A stretch of 64,000 nucleotides of DNA, from contig NZ_MWQK01000002.1 of the NCBI RefSeq assembly GCF_002210425.1, forward strand, positions 186,001 through 250,000, written 5' to 3'. Each line of letters begins with the position of its first letter. Positions within the stretch are counted from its first letter, which is position 1. Position numbers and translations under genes: made by a program. Below the pieces are notes generated by a model. The model was not told the DNA's origin. It saw only the letters and a program-made list of their open reading frames with translations, and ran no database searches. Below are positions 1 through 8,999 of this stretch, in pieces. The stretch comes from Fibrobacter sp. UWB2 (lineage in GTDB: Bacteria > Fibrobacterota > Fibrobacteria > Fibrobacterales > Fibrobacteraceae).

Positions 1-1
1 A

Positions 2-343
2 GAACCTGTAGGTCAGTTGCTGCCTAATGGTTATGGTCTATATGATGTTTTGGGCTTGGTGGAAGAACACGTTCTTTTAGAAGATCACAATTGGTTAAGA
101 CCTAATTCCTATATAATGATTAATCCAGGTGGACCTGAGAGAGCGGAAATATGCCGTCCAGGAGATTGTCCATATTGTTTAAAAGAAGGCGAAAATTGTC
201 CGTCTTGTTTGAAGGGTGGAGGCCTTTTTCACGATTGGAAAAGGATAAACTATAGTTATCGTTCTGAGGATCGATATACAGGTTATTCCGGCGGTTTCCG
301 CCTAATCCGCAACATCGGCAATAACGCCAAATGGAAACTTTAA
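2..343 (+). CDS. C-terminal part of a formylglycine-generating-enzyme-like (SUMF1) protein, cut by the window edge
   Basis: The frame is open from base 2 with no start in the window, so this is the C-terminal ~113 residues of a longer protein. It reads PVGQLLPNGYGLYDVLG near its start and ends with YSGGFRLIRN, the pattern of the FGE-sulfatase/SUMF1 fold, where NxYGLYDMxGNVWEW and a terminal GFRLxR are usual. The segment after GLYDVLG (LVEEHV) departs from the usual NVWEWV. Four cysteines lie in the middle as two CPxC-like pairs (CPYC, CPSC), which is not typical of the family and could bind metal or form disulfides. SUMF1-like domains occur in true sulfatase-activating enzymes and in many non-catalytic surface proteins of gut bacteria. 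The missing N-terminus decides which this is; I favour a non-canonical member. Confidence 0.7.
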   Translation, partial: EPVGQLLPNGYGLYDVLGLVEEHVLLEDHNWLRPNSYIMINPGGPERAEICRPGDCPYCLKEGENCPSCLKGGGLFHDWKRINYSYRSEDRYTGYSGGFRLIRNIGNNAKWKL

Positions 344-446
344 AAATTATTTTACGCAAAAATACTGAGCCAAAATCCTCGTTCGTGCGTGTTAATGTAG
401 TAGGGGCGTGTTCAAAACGCTCCGATTCACGTAATCAGAGGATAAA

Positions 447-1484
447 ATGGGCGTTCAAAATAAAAGATGTATAGACCCGGTTCTTGAAAAACTTGGACTT
501 GGGCATTTTTTCCATGGAAATAAACCGTTAGTTTGGATTGTTGACGATTCGACTTGTACGTCATTATGCGAAGATGTTGCCCCGTATAATGCCGAAGAAA
601 GCGACCTTTCGCAATATTTTGTCAAGGAAGGTGAATTTGGTCCTTACGCAAGCCTTCTGTATGACAAAACTTTCAAGAAGACGTTTTCACCAGATACGCA
701 TCGAGGAAAACGCAATTTGTTGAATCTGCTGAACGATATGCTTGAGGGGCAGATCCCGCAAAAGATTATGGATGTAGCTTCGCAACAGCCGGAACTCAAT
801 GATTCCGGTAGCAAGGATTCCAAATCGTCAATCCTAGATTTGCATTGCCGCGATGAGCGGGATAATCTTATCGAAATTGAGGTGCAGATTCAGCGTGAAA
901 CGAATTTCTTGAAGCGCTTGGTGTTTTATTCAAGTCAGATGATTGTGCAACAGGGCGAACCCGGTCCCGACTGGGATTACGATGTCAAGCCGGTCTATGT
1001 GATTTCTTTTGCTCGTTTTCGGGTATTTGATGACAATCGGCCGCTTCACCGTGCCGGACTTCTTGATTATGAAACCTCCGAACGGCTAGTTGATTGTGCA
1101 AATTTCACGATTGTGGAACTTCCGAAGGTCGCTAGGATGATTCGCAAGAGTGATTCGGAGGTTGCCAAGTGGATGTTTATTTTTCGCTATTTGCACCGCC
1201 TTAAGGAACTTCCCCCAGCTCTAAAAACGGAAAAGTTCGAGGGCTTGCTTCCGTATGCTAAACTAGCTAGATTTAATAAAAAGGAACTAAAAAGGTACAG
1301 GTATATTATGCACTTGAAATGGGACAGATACGCTCAACAGTTGGCTTTTGCGGAAGATAACCCTGATTTCGTGAATAAAATCAGGCAAGAAACGCTTGAT
1401 GCCGTGAGAAAAATTATGCAAAAGAAAAAGCTTTCTCCTGATGTTATAAAGGAATGCCTTGATTATTCGTCATCAAATGGATAG
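447..1484 (+). CDS. Rpn-family PD-(D/E)XK nuclease / putative transposase (PDDEXK_2)
   Basis: The 345-residue protein carries the Rpn signature: YASLLYDKTFKKTF near residue 67, a leucine-rich helix LLNLLNDMLEG, then a nuclease core with an Asp in ILDLHCRDE followed by EIEVQIQ (the D...ExQ form of PD-(D/E)XK) and FLKRLVFYSSQMI. The C-terminal third is helical and charged. Rpn proteins are DNA endonucleases that promote RecA-independent recombination in E. coli; related genes are often annotated as transposases but lack a DDE core. The start at 447 is preceded by AGAGGA at a good Shine-Dalgarno distance. It stands alone, with 103 bp upstream and a hairpin just after the stop. Family assignment is strong; the role in this host is unknown. 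Confidence 0.85.
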   Translation: MGVQNKRCIDPVLEKLGLGHFFHGNKPLVWIVDDSTCTSLCEDVAPYNAEESDLSQYFVKEGEFGPYASLLYDKTFKKTFSPDTHRGKRNLLNLLNDMLEGQIPQKIMDVASQQPELNDSGSKDSKSSILDLHCRDERDNLIEIEVQIQRETNFLKRLVFYSSQMIVQQGEPGPDWDYDVKPVYVISFARFRVFDDNRPLHRAGLLDYETSERLVDCANFTIVELPKVARMIRKSDSEVAKWMFIFRYLHRLKELPPALKTEKFEGLLPYAKLARFNKKELKRYRYIMHLKWDRYAQQLAFAEDNPDFVNKIRQETLDAVRKIMQKKKLSPDVIKECLDYSSSNG

Positions 1485-1523
1485 AAACGGCAGGCTTTAA
1501 GTCTGCCGAAAGAAGGTCAACGA

Positions 1524-1550
1524 AAAACGCCTCCGACTAAGTCGGGGGCG
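1524..1550 (-). terminator. Intrinsic terminator of the rsh-nuo unit
   Basis: A perfect 10-bp stem (1528-1537 with 1541-1550, including one G-U pair) has a 3-base loop. Read on the minus strand it is followed by GTTTTT, so it ends transcription arriving from nuoN. On the plus strand it is followed by GAAATTTTATT and could also stop readthrough from the Rpn gene. Confidence 0.8.
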
Positions 1551-1559
1551 AAATTTTAT

Positions 1560-1583
1560 TGTCATTCTCCGTTAGGAGAATCA
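1560..1583. repeat. Short palindrome related to the TGTCATTC repeat family
   Basis: TGTCATTCTCC and GGAGAATC flank a TTA loop. It begins like the dispersed TGTCATTCCC hairpins found elsewhere in the window but has a different stem, so membership is tentative. Confidence 0.4.
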
Positions 1584-1599
1584 AGGCGTTTCCCCTTGT

Positions 1600-3042
1600 T
1601 TAATTCATAAATCCGGCAAAGATGTTGTTGCTCAGGAACGGTACAAAGCCGAGGAGGATTACCGCGATGCTCAGCAAAATGATGACTTCGCGCTGGCGCT
1701 TGGTGAGGCGGAGCGGATTCAGATGTCCGTCAGGTTCATCGACCCAGGCAGCCTTGATGAGCTGCAAGTAGTAGAAGAGCGCAATGACGTTGTTCAAAAC
1801 GGCGAATGCCACGAGTGCGTAATGTCCAGTCGAAGCGCCGCTGAAGAACAGGTGGAACTTGCCAAAGAAACCGGCGAGAGGCGGGATGCCTGCCAAGCTG
1901 AACATCGAAATCGCAAGGGCGATGGCGAGGCTCGGGTTTTGCTTTGAAAGTCCGCGGAGCGACTGGAATGTTTCTTCGCGGTGATGCCCGATGATGCCGA
2001 ATACGAAGAATGCAAGGTAGTTGGAAACCGCATAGACAAAGAGGTAATAGATGATTGCTGTCTTTGCTGTTGTTGCAGGGCCTAGCAAGGCGATCATGAT
2101 GTAGCCTGCCTGAGCGATAGAGCTGTAAGCCATGAAGCGGCGGAGGCGGCTCTGCTTTAATGCACCGAGGTTACCGACAAAGAGCGTGACGCCTGCGAGG
2201 AGCGCAATGAGCGGAGCCATCTTGTCTTGAATCGGGGAGAGCGGGCCATAGACGAGCACGACGAGGAATGCAATGGCGGTTGCTTTCGAGGTCACGGAAA
2301 GCACTGCGGTTACCGGCGTCGGAGCGCCTTCGTAAACGTCCGGAGCCCAGGTGTAGAACGGAAACAGCGTGAGCTTGAATCCGATTCCGCAGAAGAGGAA
2401 CAGCACGGCAATCCACAAGAGCGGGCTAGAACCGCTTGCAACAGCGGCCTGGATTTCGTTGAAGTGGAGGCTTCCGGAGAAACCGTAGAGGTAGCTGAAT
2501 CCAAACAGTTCAAATGCTGTGGCGACAGATCCCATCAAGATGTACTTGGTAGCAGCTTCGGAACCGTACTGGTCGCGTTTGTTCCAGGCGGCGAGTGCGT
2601 ACATTGGGATGGTCGCGATTTCGAGGCCGAGGAAGAACGTGAGCAAGTCGCATGCGCTCACGACCGTGAATCCTCCGAACGTCGCAAATGCGATGGCGCC
2701 GATGAATTCGGCAATCTGGTGCATAGGCGGCTTCTTGTCGGCGCCGTGTTCAAAGTAGTCCTTGGAAAGCCACATGCCAAGCAGAGCGCTCACCATGAGC
2801 ACTTCGCGCATAAGCACGCCAAAGTCGTCCACTTTCCAGTTGCAGATAAAGAACTTGCCGTTGCCGCTCGCGAGCGGGATGAAGTTCAGCAAGAAGAAAA
2901 TGGCGATAAAGCCGATGTTTGCCATACGCCAAGGGACTTTGGATTGTGTAGTCACGAAAAGGCGTATCCCAATCACGACGAACGGGAAAATCAGCAGCAA
3001 AACGTCAGGTAGAATGAAGTTTGGAATTGCAAAATTTGTCAT
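1600..3042 (-). CDS. nuoN: NADH-quinone oxidoreductase (complex I) subunit N
   Basis: This 480-residue antiporter-like membrane subunit of the proton-pumping arm of complex I is of normal family length, with about 14 hydrophobic segments. Hallmarks visible are LGLEIATIPMYALAAW (the glutamate in TM5), FKLTLFPFYTWAPDVYEGAPTPVTA around the key TM7-TM8 lysine and proline-rich loop, and FMAYSSIAQAGYIM in the second half. It is the last gene of the nuo run, 11 bp after nuoM, and is followed by a terminator, so it closes the operon. Assignment to NuoN rather than NuoM or NuoL rests on length, sequence and position at the 3' end of the conserved L-M-N order. Confidence 0.95.
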   Translation of the reverse strand: MTNFAIPNFILPDVLLLIFPFVVIGIRLFVTTQSKVPWRMANIGFIAIFFLLNFIPLASGNGKFFICNWKVDDFGVLMREVLMVSALLGMWLSKDYFEHGADKKPPMHQIAEFIGAIAFATFGGFTVVSACDLLTFFLGLEIATIPMYALAAWNKRDQYGSEAATKYILMGSVATAFELFGFSYLYGFSGSLHFNEIQAAVASGSSPLLWIAVLFLFCGIGFKLTLFPFYTWAPDVYEGAPTPVTAVLSVTSKATAIAFLVVLVYGPLSPIQDKMAPLIALLAGVTLFVGNLGALKQSRLRRFMAYSSIAQAGYIMIALLGPATTAKTAIIYYLFVYAVSNYLAFFVFGIIGHHREETFQSLRGLSKQNPSLAIALAISMFSLAGIPPLAGFFGKFHLFFSGASTGHYALVAFAVLNNVIALFYYLQLIKAAWVDEPDGHLNPLRLTKRQREVIILLSIAVILLGFVPFLSNNIFAGFMN

Positions 3043-3053
3043 AATTAAACCTA

Positions 3054-4568
3054 CTATAAACCTGCCGATGAAATCTTTTCAAAGATTGGTGCAATGCTCT
3101 GGTCCAGAAGTTCCGAAATCCAGCCGGGGCAAACACCAATGAACAACAAGCAGGCAACGAGAACGACAATGACCAACTTTTCGCGGAAGCTTCCATCTGT
3201 GAGGCCTTCGTATTTCTGCGGGAGCGGACCGTGAAGCATACGGTTTGCCGTTTGCAAAATGTAGACGGCGGTCGTTGTGATGGAGAGAATGGCGAGTATC
3301 GTCACGATGCGCGTGAGCGTGGAATCTTGCTGGAACGCTCCAATGAAGATGGTGCTTTCGGCAATGAATCCGCTAAAGCCCGGGAGGCCTAGCCCTGCAA
3401 AACCGGCAAGCACAAAGCCTACGCCGAGGAAGGGCATCTTGCGCATGATACCGCCCATTTCCGTGATATCGCGGGTGTGGGTGCGTTCGTAAATCATGCC
3501 GATGGTCGCGAAGAAGAGGCCTGTCAAGAATCCATGAGAAATCATCTGGAGGCTAGCACCGCGAAGTCCAATCGGCGTGAGGGCTGCAAGGCCTAAGAAG
3601 ATGAGACCCAAGTGGCTGATGGAGCTGTAAGCGGTGATATACTTGAGGTCCTTGTGGCGGATGGCGATGAACGGGCCGAGAACCACGTTAAAGATGAGGA
3701 GTGCTACAACGTACGGGAGCCAAATCTTGGCGGCTTCGGGCATGAGGAACATGGCCACGCGGAGGCATCCGTAAGCACCCATTTTCATCATCACGCCGGC
3801 GGCGAGCATCGAAACGGCTGTCGGTGCGGCGGAGTGGCCGTCCGGACTCCAGAAGTGGAACGGGAAGAGCGAACTCGAAACGGCGAATCCCATGAACATG
3901 AGCGGGAATGCCCACATCTGGAAATCCATCGGGAGAGTCGTCTTTGCAATTTCAATGAGGTTCCAGCTTGTAGCGCCACTTTCGAAGTAAAGTCCGAAGA
4001 GCGTTGCAAGAATCATCGAAGAGCCAAATGCGAGCGTCAATGTGAGCTTTTTACCACCGTAGTCGCGCTTGCCACTGCCGTAGCAGGCAATCATCAAGTA
4101 CATGCAGAGTGCTTCCATTTCGTAGAACACAAAGAAAAGCACCAGGTCAAAGCTCATGTACACGCCGTAAACGCTTGTTGCCAAGAGCTGGATAAGTGCA
4201 AAGAAAATCTTCTGATTCCCTTTGATCTTGAGGCTTACGAGCACGCCTGCCCAGACGATAAACGCCGTGAGCGCAAGCAACAGCATGTTGAGACCGTCCG
4301 CGCCGACAATGTAGTGGGCATTGAACATCGAGAGCCACGGGATGTCCGTGAAGAATCGGAGCGCAAGCGGTGCGGCTGCCGGATCCGTCGGAGTTCCCGA
4401 GAGAGCGTAGATAGCGTAAGTCAAGTAGCAGACAATTGCAAGGACAATCGTTGCCGACGTGACGTGGATGGTTCGGAGCGTCTTTTCGTACGTGGCGGGA
4501 ATCAGTACGCAGGCGAGAACCGTTAAGAGGGGGAGGACCCAAATGGAGTTAAAAAGTATTGTATTCAT
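3054..4568 (-). CDS. nuoM: NADH-quinone oxidoreductase subunit M
   Basis: A 504-residue antiporter-like subunit of the complex I membrane arm. Typical stretches are FVFYEMEALCMYLMIACYGSG (TM5 glutamate), SSLFPFHFWSPDGHSAAPTAVSMLAAGVMMKMGAYG (TM7-8 region with the broken-helix lysine) and ITAYSSISHLGLIFLG. Proton translocation coupled to quinone reduction is the family role. It sits between nuoL (10-bp gap) and nuoN (11-bp gap). All expected charged residues of the channel appear present, so there is no sign of decay. Confidence 0.96.
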   Translation of the reverse strand: MNTILFNSIWVLPLLTVLACVLIPATYEKTLRTIHVTSATIVLAIVCYLTYAIYALSGTPTDPAAAPLALRFFTDIPWLSMFNAHYIVGADGLNMLLLALTAFIVWAGVLVSLKIKGNQKIFFALIQLLATSVYGVYMSFDLVLFFVFYEMEALCMYLMIACYGSGKRDYGGKKLTLTLAFGSSMILATLFGLYFESGATSWNLIEIAKTTLPMDFQMWAFPLMFMGFAVSSSLFPFHFWSPDGHSAAPTAVSMLAAGVMMKMGAYGCLRVAMFLMPEAAKIWLPYVVALLIFNVVLGPFIAIRHKDLKYITAYSSISHLGLIFLGLAALTPIGLRGASLQMISHGFLTGLFFATIGMIYERTHTRDITEMGGIMRKMPFLGVGFVLAGFAGLGLPGFSGFIAESTIFIGAFQQDSTLTRIVTILAILSITTTAVYILQTANRMLHGPLPQKYEGLTDGSFREKLVIVVLVACLLFIGVCPGWISELLDQSIAPIFEKISSAGL

Positions 4569-4577
4569 GGGTGCGCC

Positions 4578-6533
4578 TTACAGGGGAAGCTGGCCGAAGA
4601 ATCGCCAAAGGAGAACGCCAACAATCAAAGTACCCAAGTAGAACGGCAAGTAGCCGGCTTGGGCAAAACGGACCAAGTCACCGAGCTTGTGGACAAACCA
4701 GACCGTAAAGGCGAGGAGTCCTTCAATCACGTAATCGTTGAATGCGCGGGCGACACATGCGATACCGCCAAAGATAAACTGGCGGACGACGGCGTAGTAC
4801 ATTTCATCGAAGTAGAACTTGTGGTAAATGACTTTGTAGATGCCGCTGCGGTTGGTTTCGTCGAGGGCGCGTTTCACTTTTGCCCACGGGCTTGCGTAAA
4901 GCGCCCAGGCAATTACGAGAGCGACAAGGGCAATGCCAACGGCGACAAACGGGAGCCAATCAGCATGGTCGAGCTTGACGAGCTGCGGAACGTTCATCTG
5001 GCCCGGAACAAAGAACTCTTCGAAAATTCTCTTGCCGAGGACACCGCTTAAGAATGCCGGAATGGCAAGAATTGCAATCGGGAGTGTCATCGCGAAATCT
5101 TCGTGCACATGGCCAGCCTTGACGCCTTCGTGACGCGGTTCGCCATGGAACGCCAGGAAGAACAGACGGAACATATAGAACGTCGTGAGGCCGCTCGTGA
5201 GGAGTGCAAGCCCAAAGACAACGTAATGGTGCCCTTGGAATGCGGCGAGAATGATTTCGTCCTTGGAGAAGAATCCGGAGAACGGCGGAATGCCCGAAAT
5301 CGCGAGAATCGAAATAAGCGTGCAAACGTAAGTGAGCTTCATCTTCTTGCCGAGACCGCCCATGGCATCGAGATCGTTTGTACCGACCTGATGAATAAGG
5401 CTACCGGCGATGAGGAACAAGCTGCACTTGAAGAAGGCGTGCGTAAAGATGTGGAATGTCGAAGCGGTCCAACCAGTAACGGCGACGACTTGACCTATTT
5501 TGCAAGCGCCAAGTGCAAACATCATGTAACCGAGCTGCGAAAGCGTGGAGTAGGCGAGGATGCGCTTGATGTCTTTTTGCGTGCAAGCGATGACGGCTGC
5601 AAAGACCATCGTGAAGGCGCCAACCCACATGATGAGCGTGAGGGCGTTATCGCAAATGGCAAAGAACGGGAAGAGTCGAGCGACAAGGTAAACGCCTGCG
5701 ACGACCATCGTTGCACTGTGAATGATAGAGCTGACGGGTGTCGGACCTTCCATGGCGTTCGGGAGCCAGATATGCATCGGGAACATGGCGGACTTGCCCC
5801 AGCCACCGGTGAAAATCAAGATGGAGCCGAGAACGAGCGCTTCGGACTTTGGAATTGTCACAAGGCCGAGGTTGATGAACTGCTTCTGGAAATCAATGAG
5901 GTTGAGCGAATTGAGCGTCGAAAAGTCAAAGCTTCCGACGACGTAGCTCACAAGCACAATGCCGAGCAAGAAGAAGCTATCGGCAAAGCGGGTGAGGATG
6001 AACGCCTGCTTGGAGGCGCTCACAGCGCTTGGCTTGTGGTACCAGAAGCCGATGAGCAAGTAACTTGAAACGCCGACGAGTTCCCAGAAGATGAACATCT
6101 GGAAAAGGTTTGTCGCAATGACGAGCCCGAGCATGCTAAAGCTGAACAGCGAGAGCAGTGCAAAGAAACGTCCGGCGGCACGGTCTTCGCGCATGTAGCC
6201 GATGCTGTAGATGTTCACCATGAAGCTGATGAACGTGACGACCACGAGCATCATCACGGAGAGCGGATCTACGAGCATACCGATTCTTGCGACCAAATCC
6301 CCGATGAACGGGATAAACGTATGGTCGAACAGAATTGCCTTTTGCGGTGCAAAGTCCGAGCTGAAGTAGTGGAATGCGAGTGTGCCTGCGGCGGCAAATG
6401 CAAGACCGTTGCAGACGACTGCGAAAATCGCAGCAGCCTTAGCGCACTTGTTTCCGAGGAAAAGCCCGTTCACGACAAACGTGAGGAGCGGGAGCAAAAG
6501 AATCAAATAACCGAGAGTGATATCATCAATCAT
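4578..6533 (-). CDS. nuoL: NADH-quinone oxidoreductase subunit L
   Basis: A 651-residue protein, the distal and largest antiporter-like subunit, of usual length. It contains FWELVGVSSYLLIGFWYHKPSA (TM5 glutamate), KSAMFPMHIWLPNAMEGPTPVSSIIHSATMVVAGVYL (TM7-8) and KDIKRILAYSTLSQLGYMM, then the long C-terminal extension that in other species forms the lateral helix; the C-terminal part with VKRALDETNRSGIYKVIYHKFYFDE is characteristic of NuoL. Its first codons overlap the end of nuoK by 8 bases, consistent with translational coupling. Confidence 0.97.
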   Translation of the reverse strand: MIDDITLGYLILLLPLLTFVVNGLFLGNKCAKAAAIFAVVCNGLAFAAAGTLAFHYFSSDFAPQKAILFDHTFIPFIGDLVARIGMLVDPLSVMMLVVVTFISFMVNIYSIGYMREDRAAGRFFALLSLFSFSMLGLVIATNLFQMFIFWELVGVSSYLLIGFWYHKPSAVSASKQAFILTRFADSFFLLGIVLVSYVVGSFDFSTLNSLNLIDFQKQFINLGLVTIPKSEALVLGSILIFTGGWGKSAMFPMHIWLPNAMEGPTPVSSIIHSATMVVAGVYLVARLFPFFAICDNALTLIMWVGAFTMVFAAVIACTQKDIKRILAYSTLSQLGYMMFALGACKIGQVVAVTGWTASTFHIFTHAFFKCSLFLIAGSLIHQVGTNDLDAMGGLGKKMKLTYVCTLISILAISGIPPFSGFFSKDEIILAAFQGHHYVVFGLALLTSGLTTFYMFRLFFLAFHGEPRHEGVKAGHVHEDFAMTLPIAILAIPAFLSGVLGKRIFEEFFVPGQMNVPQLVKLDHADWLPFVAVGIALVALVIAWALYASPWAKVKRALDETNRSGIYKVIYHKFYFDEMYYAVVRQFIFGGIACVARAFNDYVIEGLLAFTVWFVHKLGDLVRFAQAGYLPFYLGTLIVGVLLWRFFGQLPL

Positions 6534-6831
6534 GGAGATCCCTCAACTGGTCAACGTCAAGACTCTTGTGGCGGCGATACATGGTCACGATAATCGCAAG
6601 GGCGATGGCCATTTCGCAAGCCGTCACGGCAATGACAAAGATACTGAACAGAGCGCCTGCGGTCGCATCGTGTGCGGTGAAGTAGGCAAAACTGATAAAG
6701 TTGATGTTTGCTGCATTCAGCATGAGCTCAATGGAAATAAGCATGCCGATGAGATGGCGGCGGCGCATCAGGCCCCAGACGCCAATCCCGAACAGCAAAA
6801 ATGCGAGAATCAAGCAATTCAGAAGGTTCAT
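6526..6831 (-). CDS. nuoK: NADH-quinone oxidoreductase subunit K
   Basis: A 101-residue protein with three membrane helices, the usual size for NuoK/ND4L. The motif GLMRRRHLIGMLISIELMLNAANINFI contains the two conserved membrane glutamate positions region (IELMLNA) and the C-terminal half has ACEMAIALAIIVTMYRR. It overlaps nuoJ by four bases at its start and nuoL by eight at its end. It forms part of the coupling channel between the quinone site and the antiporter subunits. Confidence 0.95.
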   Translation of the reverse strand: MNLLNCLILAFLLFGIGVWGLMRRRHLIGMLISIELMLNAANINFISFAYFTAHDATAGALFSIFVIAVTACEMAIALAIIVTMYRRHKSLDVDQLRDLHD

Positions 6832-7400
6832 TTGCTAGCCTCCTCTTCGGCATCTTCCTTGGTGCGGCGGGCGACCGTGATAGCGCAAATGAGCGTCATC
6901 AAGAGGAGCACGCTCACGATTTCAAACGGGATGATGAATCCGTTCGGATCGTTACCGAGCAAGCGCAAGGCGAAGTTCTGGAGTGAAGAATAGTCGGCGG
7001 GGGAGTTCACGATGCCGCTTGCCAAGTCCGGAGTCGGCAGCACGCATTTGACCATCACGAATACAAACGCGATGGAAAGCGCAAATGCGGTGAACACTCG
7101 CGGAATCTTTGTGGTAAACGCGTCTTCTCCCAAATGGCTTGTGAGGAGAATCGTAAACACCACGAAAATCACGACACCGCCCACGTAAACCATCACCTGG
7201 GCAAGTGCAATGAATTCGGCATGCATAAGCATGTAGAGAATGGCGGTCGTGACAAAGCTAAAGATGAGGAACACAGCGCTTTGCAGGATGTTTTTCACGG
7301 CAACGCAACAAACCGCCGTCATTAAAATCACGAATGCGACGACATAGAACGCAATGTCCATGCCTCCCATTGGGAATGATAAAGGCAAATCCGGGAACAT
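6828..7400 (-). CDS. nuoJ: NADH-quinone oxidoreductase subunit J
   Basis: A 190-residue membrane protein with five hydrophobic segments; HAEFIALAQVMVYVGGVVIFVVFTILLT corresponds to the conserved pi-bulge helix of NuoJ/ND6. The length is in the normal range. The start at 7400 shares one base with the stop of nuoI and the end overlaps nuoK, so the genes are packed end to end. The C-terminus is charged (RRTKEDAEEEASK), presumably cytoplasmic. Confidence 0.95.
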   Translation of the reverse strand: MFPDLPLSFPMGGMDIAFYVVAFVILMTAVCCVAVKNILQSAVFLIFSFVTTAILYMLMHAEFIALAQVMVYVGGVVIFVVFTILLTSHLGEDAFTTKIPRVFTAFALSIAFVFVMVKCVLPTPDLASGIVNSPADYSSLQNFALRLLGNDPNGFIIPFEIVSVLLLMTLICAITVARRTKEDAEEEASK

Positions 7401-7873
7401 TAACCTTGTCCCTCCTTCTTATTTAAAATCATTTCAAGATCGTTCGGGTCGGTTGTCGCAACTTCGAAAGCGGGACTCATGCGGATGGCTCCAAACGGGC
7501 AGGCTTCTACGCAGAGGCCACATTGGGTGCAACTGGCGAAGTGGTACACGTAACGTCCGAGAACCTTCTTGCCTGCAATGTTCTTTGTGGCAAGCACGTT
7601 GATGGAGGCGTTCGGGCAGGCGCGTTCGCACATGCCGCAAGCGGTGCAGCGGTTGTTGCCGTCTGCATCTTCGATCATCTCGAGGCGGCCGCGGTAGCGG
7701 TCGTGCATTTTAAGCGTCTTGCGGTTTTCGGGGTACTGTTCCGTAACGATGCGCTTAGGATTGAAAAAATACTTGAGCGTCACGGACAATCCGCAAATAA
7801 GGCTCCACGGACCCGTAATGCAACGCTTCAGGTAGCGTTTAATGTATTGAAGAGTTGAAATATTTTCGTTCAT
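7400..7873 (-). CDS. nuoI: NADH-quinone oxidoreductase subunit I (two 4Fe-4S clusters)
   Basis: A peripheral-arm subunit with two complete ferredoxin motifs, CTACGMCERACP and CTQCGLCVEACP, which would hold clusters N6a and N6b passing electrons toward N2 in NuoB. I place the start at ATG 7873 (MNENIS, 157 residues), which is preceded by GGTGG inside the end of nuoH and lies one base beyond the nuoH stop; a TTG four codons upstream is a less likely start. The N-terminal ~60 residues form the amphipathic membrane-anchoring region usual for NuoI. No missing cysteines. Confidence 0.95.
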   Translation of the reverse strand: MNENISTLQYIKRYLKRCITGPWSLICGLSVTLKYFFNPKRIVTEQYPENRKTLKMHDRYRGRLEMIEDADGNNRCTACGMCERACPNASINVLATKNIAGKKVLGRYVYHFASCTQCGLCVEACPFGAIRMSPAFEVATTDPNDLEMILNKKEGQG

Positions 7874-7874
7874 A

Positions 7875-8996
7875 CTAACCACCAATTGCGATAAAGGCTG
7901 CGCCAGCGACGAGCAAAACCAGATTTACCGGCAAAAGGAATTTCCATTCAAAGTCCATGAGCTGGTCCACGCGCGGGCGCACAAACGTCCAGCGGACCAT
8001 CATGTAGCACCAAACCATAAAGTAAATCTTCGCGAAGAACCACACGACGCCAGGCACCATCTTCAAAACGTTGTCGATAGCGTCAATGCCGATGCACGGC
8101 GGGAAGAATCCACCGAGGAAGCATGTGGTTGCGAGTGCGGAGTTCGTGATGAGCGCGATGTATTCGGCGAGGTAGAACATGGCAAACGGGGTGCCATTGT
8201 ATTCCGTGTGGTAGCCACCTGTGAGTTCCTGTTCTGCTTCGGCAATGTCGAACGGAGCGCGGTTCATTTCGGCGGTACTGGAAATAAAGAACAAGATGAA
8301 GGCAATGAAACCGAGGACTGGAATCTTGAAAATCCACCAGTCAAAAATCGTTCCTTCCTGGCCCATCGTAATGCTCATGAGGTTCGTAGAACCAGAAATC
8401 ATGACGACGAACAGGAGAATCATCGCAAACGAGATTTCGTAGCTGATCATCTGGGCGCCACTGCGGAGTGCACCGAGCAAGGAATACTTGTTGTTACTGC
8501 TCCAGCCGCCAAGCAAGATGCCGAGCACGCCAAAGCCGTTTACCGCGATGATGAGCGGGATGCCCATCGAGACATCGGCGACCACGAGATTCTTGTCGAA
8601 CGGAATCAAGGCGCAGACGATAAACGGTGCAATCAAGACGATTAGCGGAGCCAAGTAGAACATGAGCTTGTCAGCGCCACTCGGAGCGTACACTTCCTTG
8701 AAGAGCATTTTGATCACGTCCGCGATGGTCTGGATCGTTCCGTGCCAGCCAAGACGCATCGGTCCCAAGCGGCACTGCACGTGAGCGCAAACCTTACGTT
8801 CCATGTAAATGAGGATCGGAGCAGAGCCGATGTTCACCACGCAGACGGCGATAATGCAAATCACAGCGTTGATGAGGAAGGCGACGACGCTGTTGAGGTC
8901 CTCGGACTGGATGTTTGCGGGCAGGTATTCTGCCAAGCGCGGAACCCATTCACGGACAAAGTCGCCAATAGGATGTGTTACTGAAGGTACAAACAT
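7875..8996 (-). CDS. nuoH: NADH-quinone oxidoreductase subunit H
   Basis: A 373-residue integral membrane subunit that forms the quinone chamber with NuoB and NuoD. It contains YMERKVCAHVQCRLGPMRLGWHGTIQTIADVIKMLFKE, the hallmark ERK...RxGPxxxG...Q..AD..K block, and TAEMNRAPFDIAEAEQELTGGYHTEYNG, the second signature. It is somewhat longer than the usual ~330 residues because of an N-terminal extension before the first helix. Only three bases separate it from nuoD, whose end supplies the ribosome-binding region (AGGTAG). Confidence 0.97.
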   Translation of the reverse strand: MFVPSVTHPIGDFVREWVPRLAEYLPANIQSEDLNSVVAFLINAVICIIAVCVVNIGSAPILIYMERKVCAHVQCRLGPMRLGWHGTIQTIADVIKMLFKEVYAPSGADKLMFYLAPLIVLIAPFIVCALIPFDKNLVVADVSMGIPLIIAVNGFGVLGILLGGWSSNNKYSLLGALRSGAQMISYEISFAMILLFVVMISGSTNLMSITMGQEGTIFDWWIFKIPVLGFIAFILFFISSTAEMNRAPFDIAEAEQELTGGYHTEYNGTPFAMFYLAEYIALITNSALATTCFLGGFFPPCIGIDAIDNVLKMVPGVVWFFAKIYFMVWCYMMVRWTFVRPRVDQLMDFEWKFLLPVNLVLLVAGAAFIAIGG

Positions 8997-8999
8997 AAA

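Noticed and set aside
447-1484. Rpn gene as evidence of an insertion sequence
   Set aside because: No terminal inverted repeats or target duplications were seen around it; the family is a nuclease often misnamed transposase.
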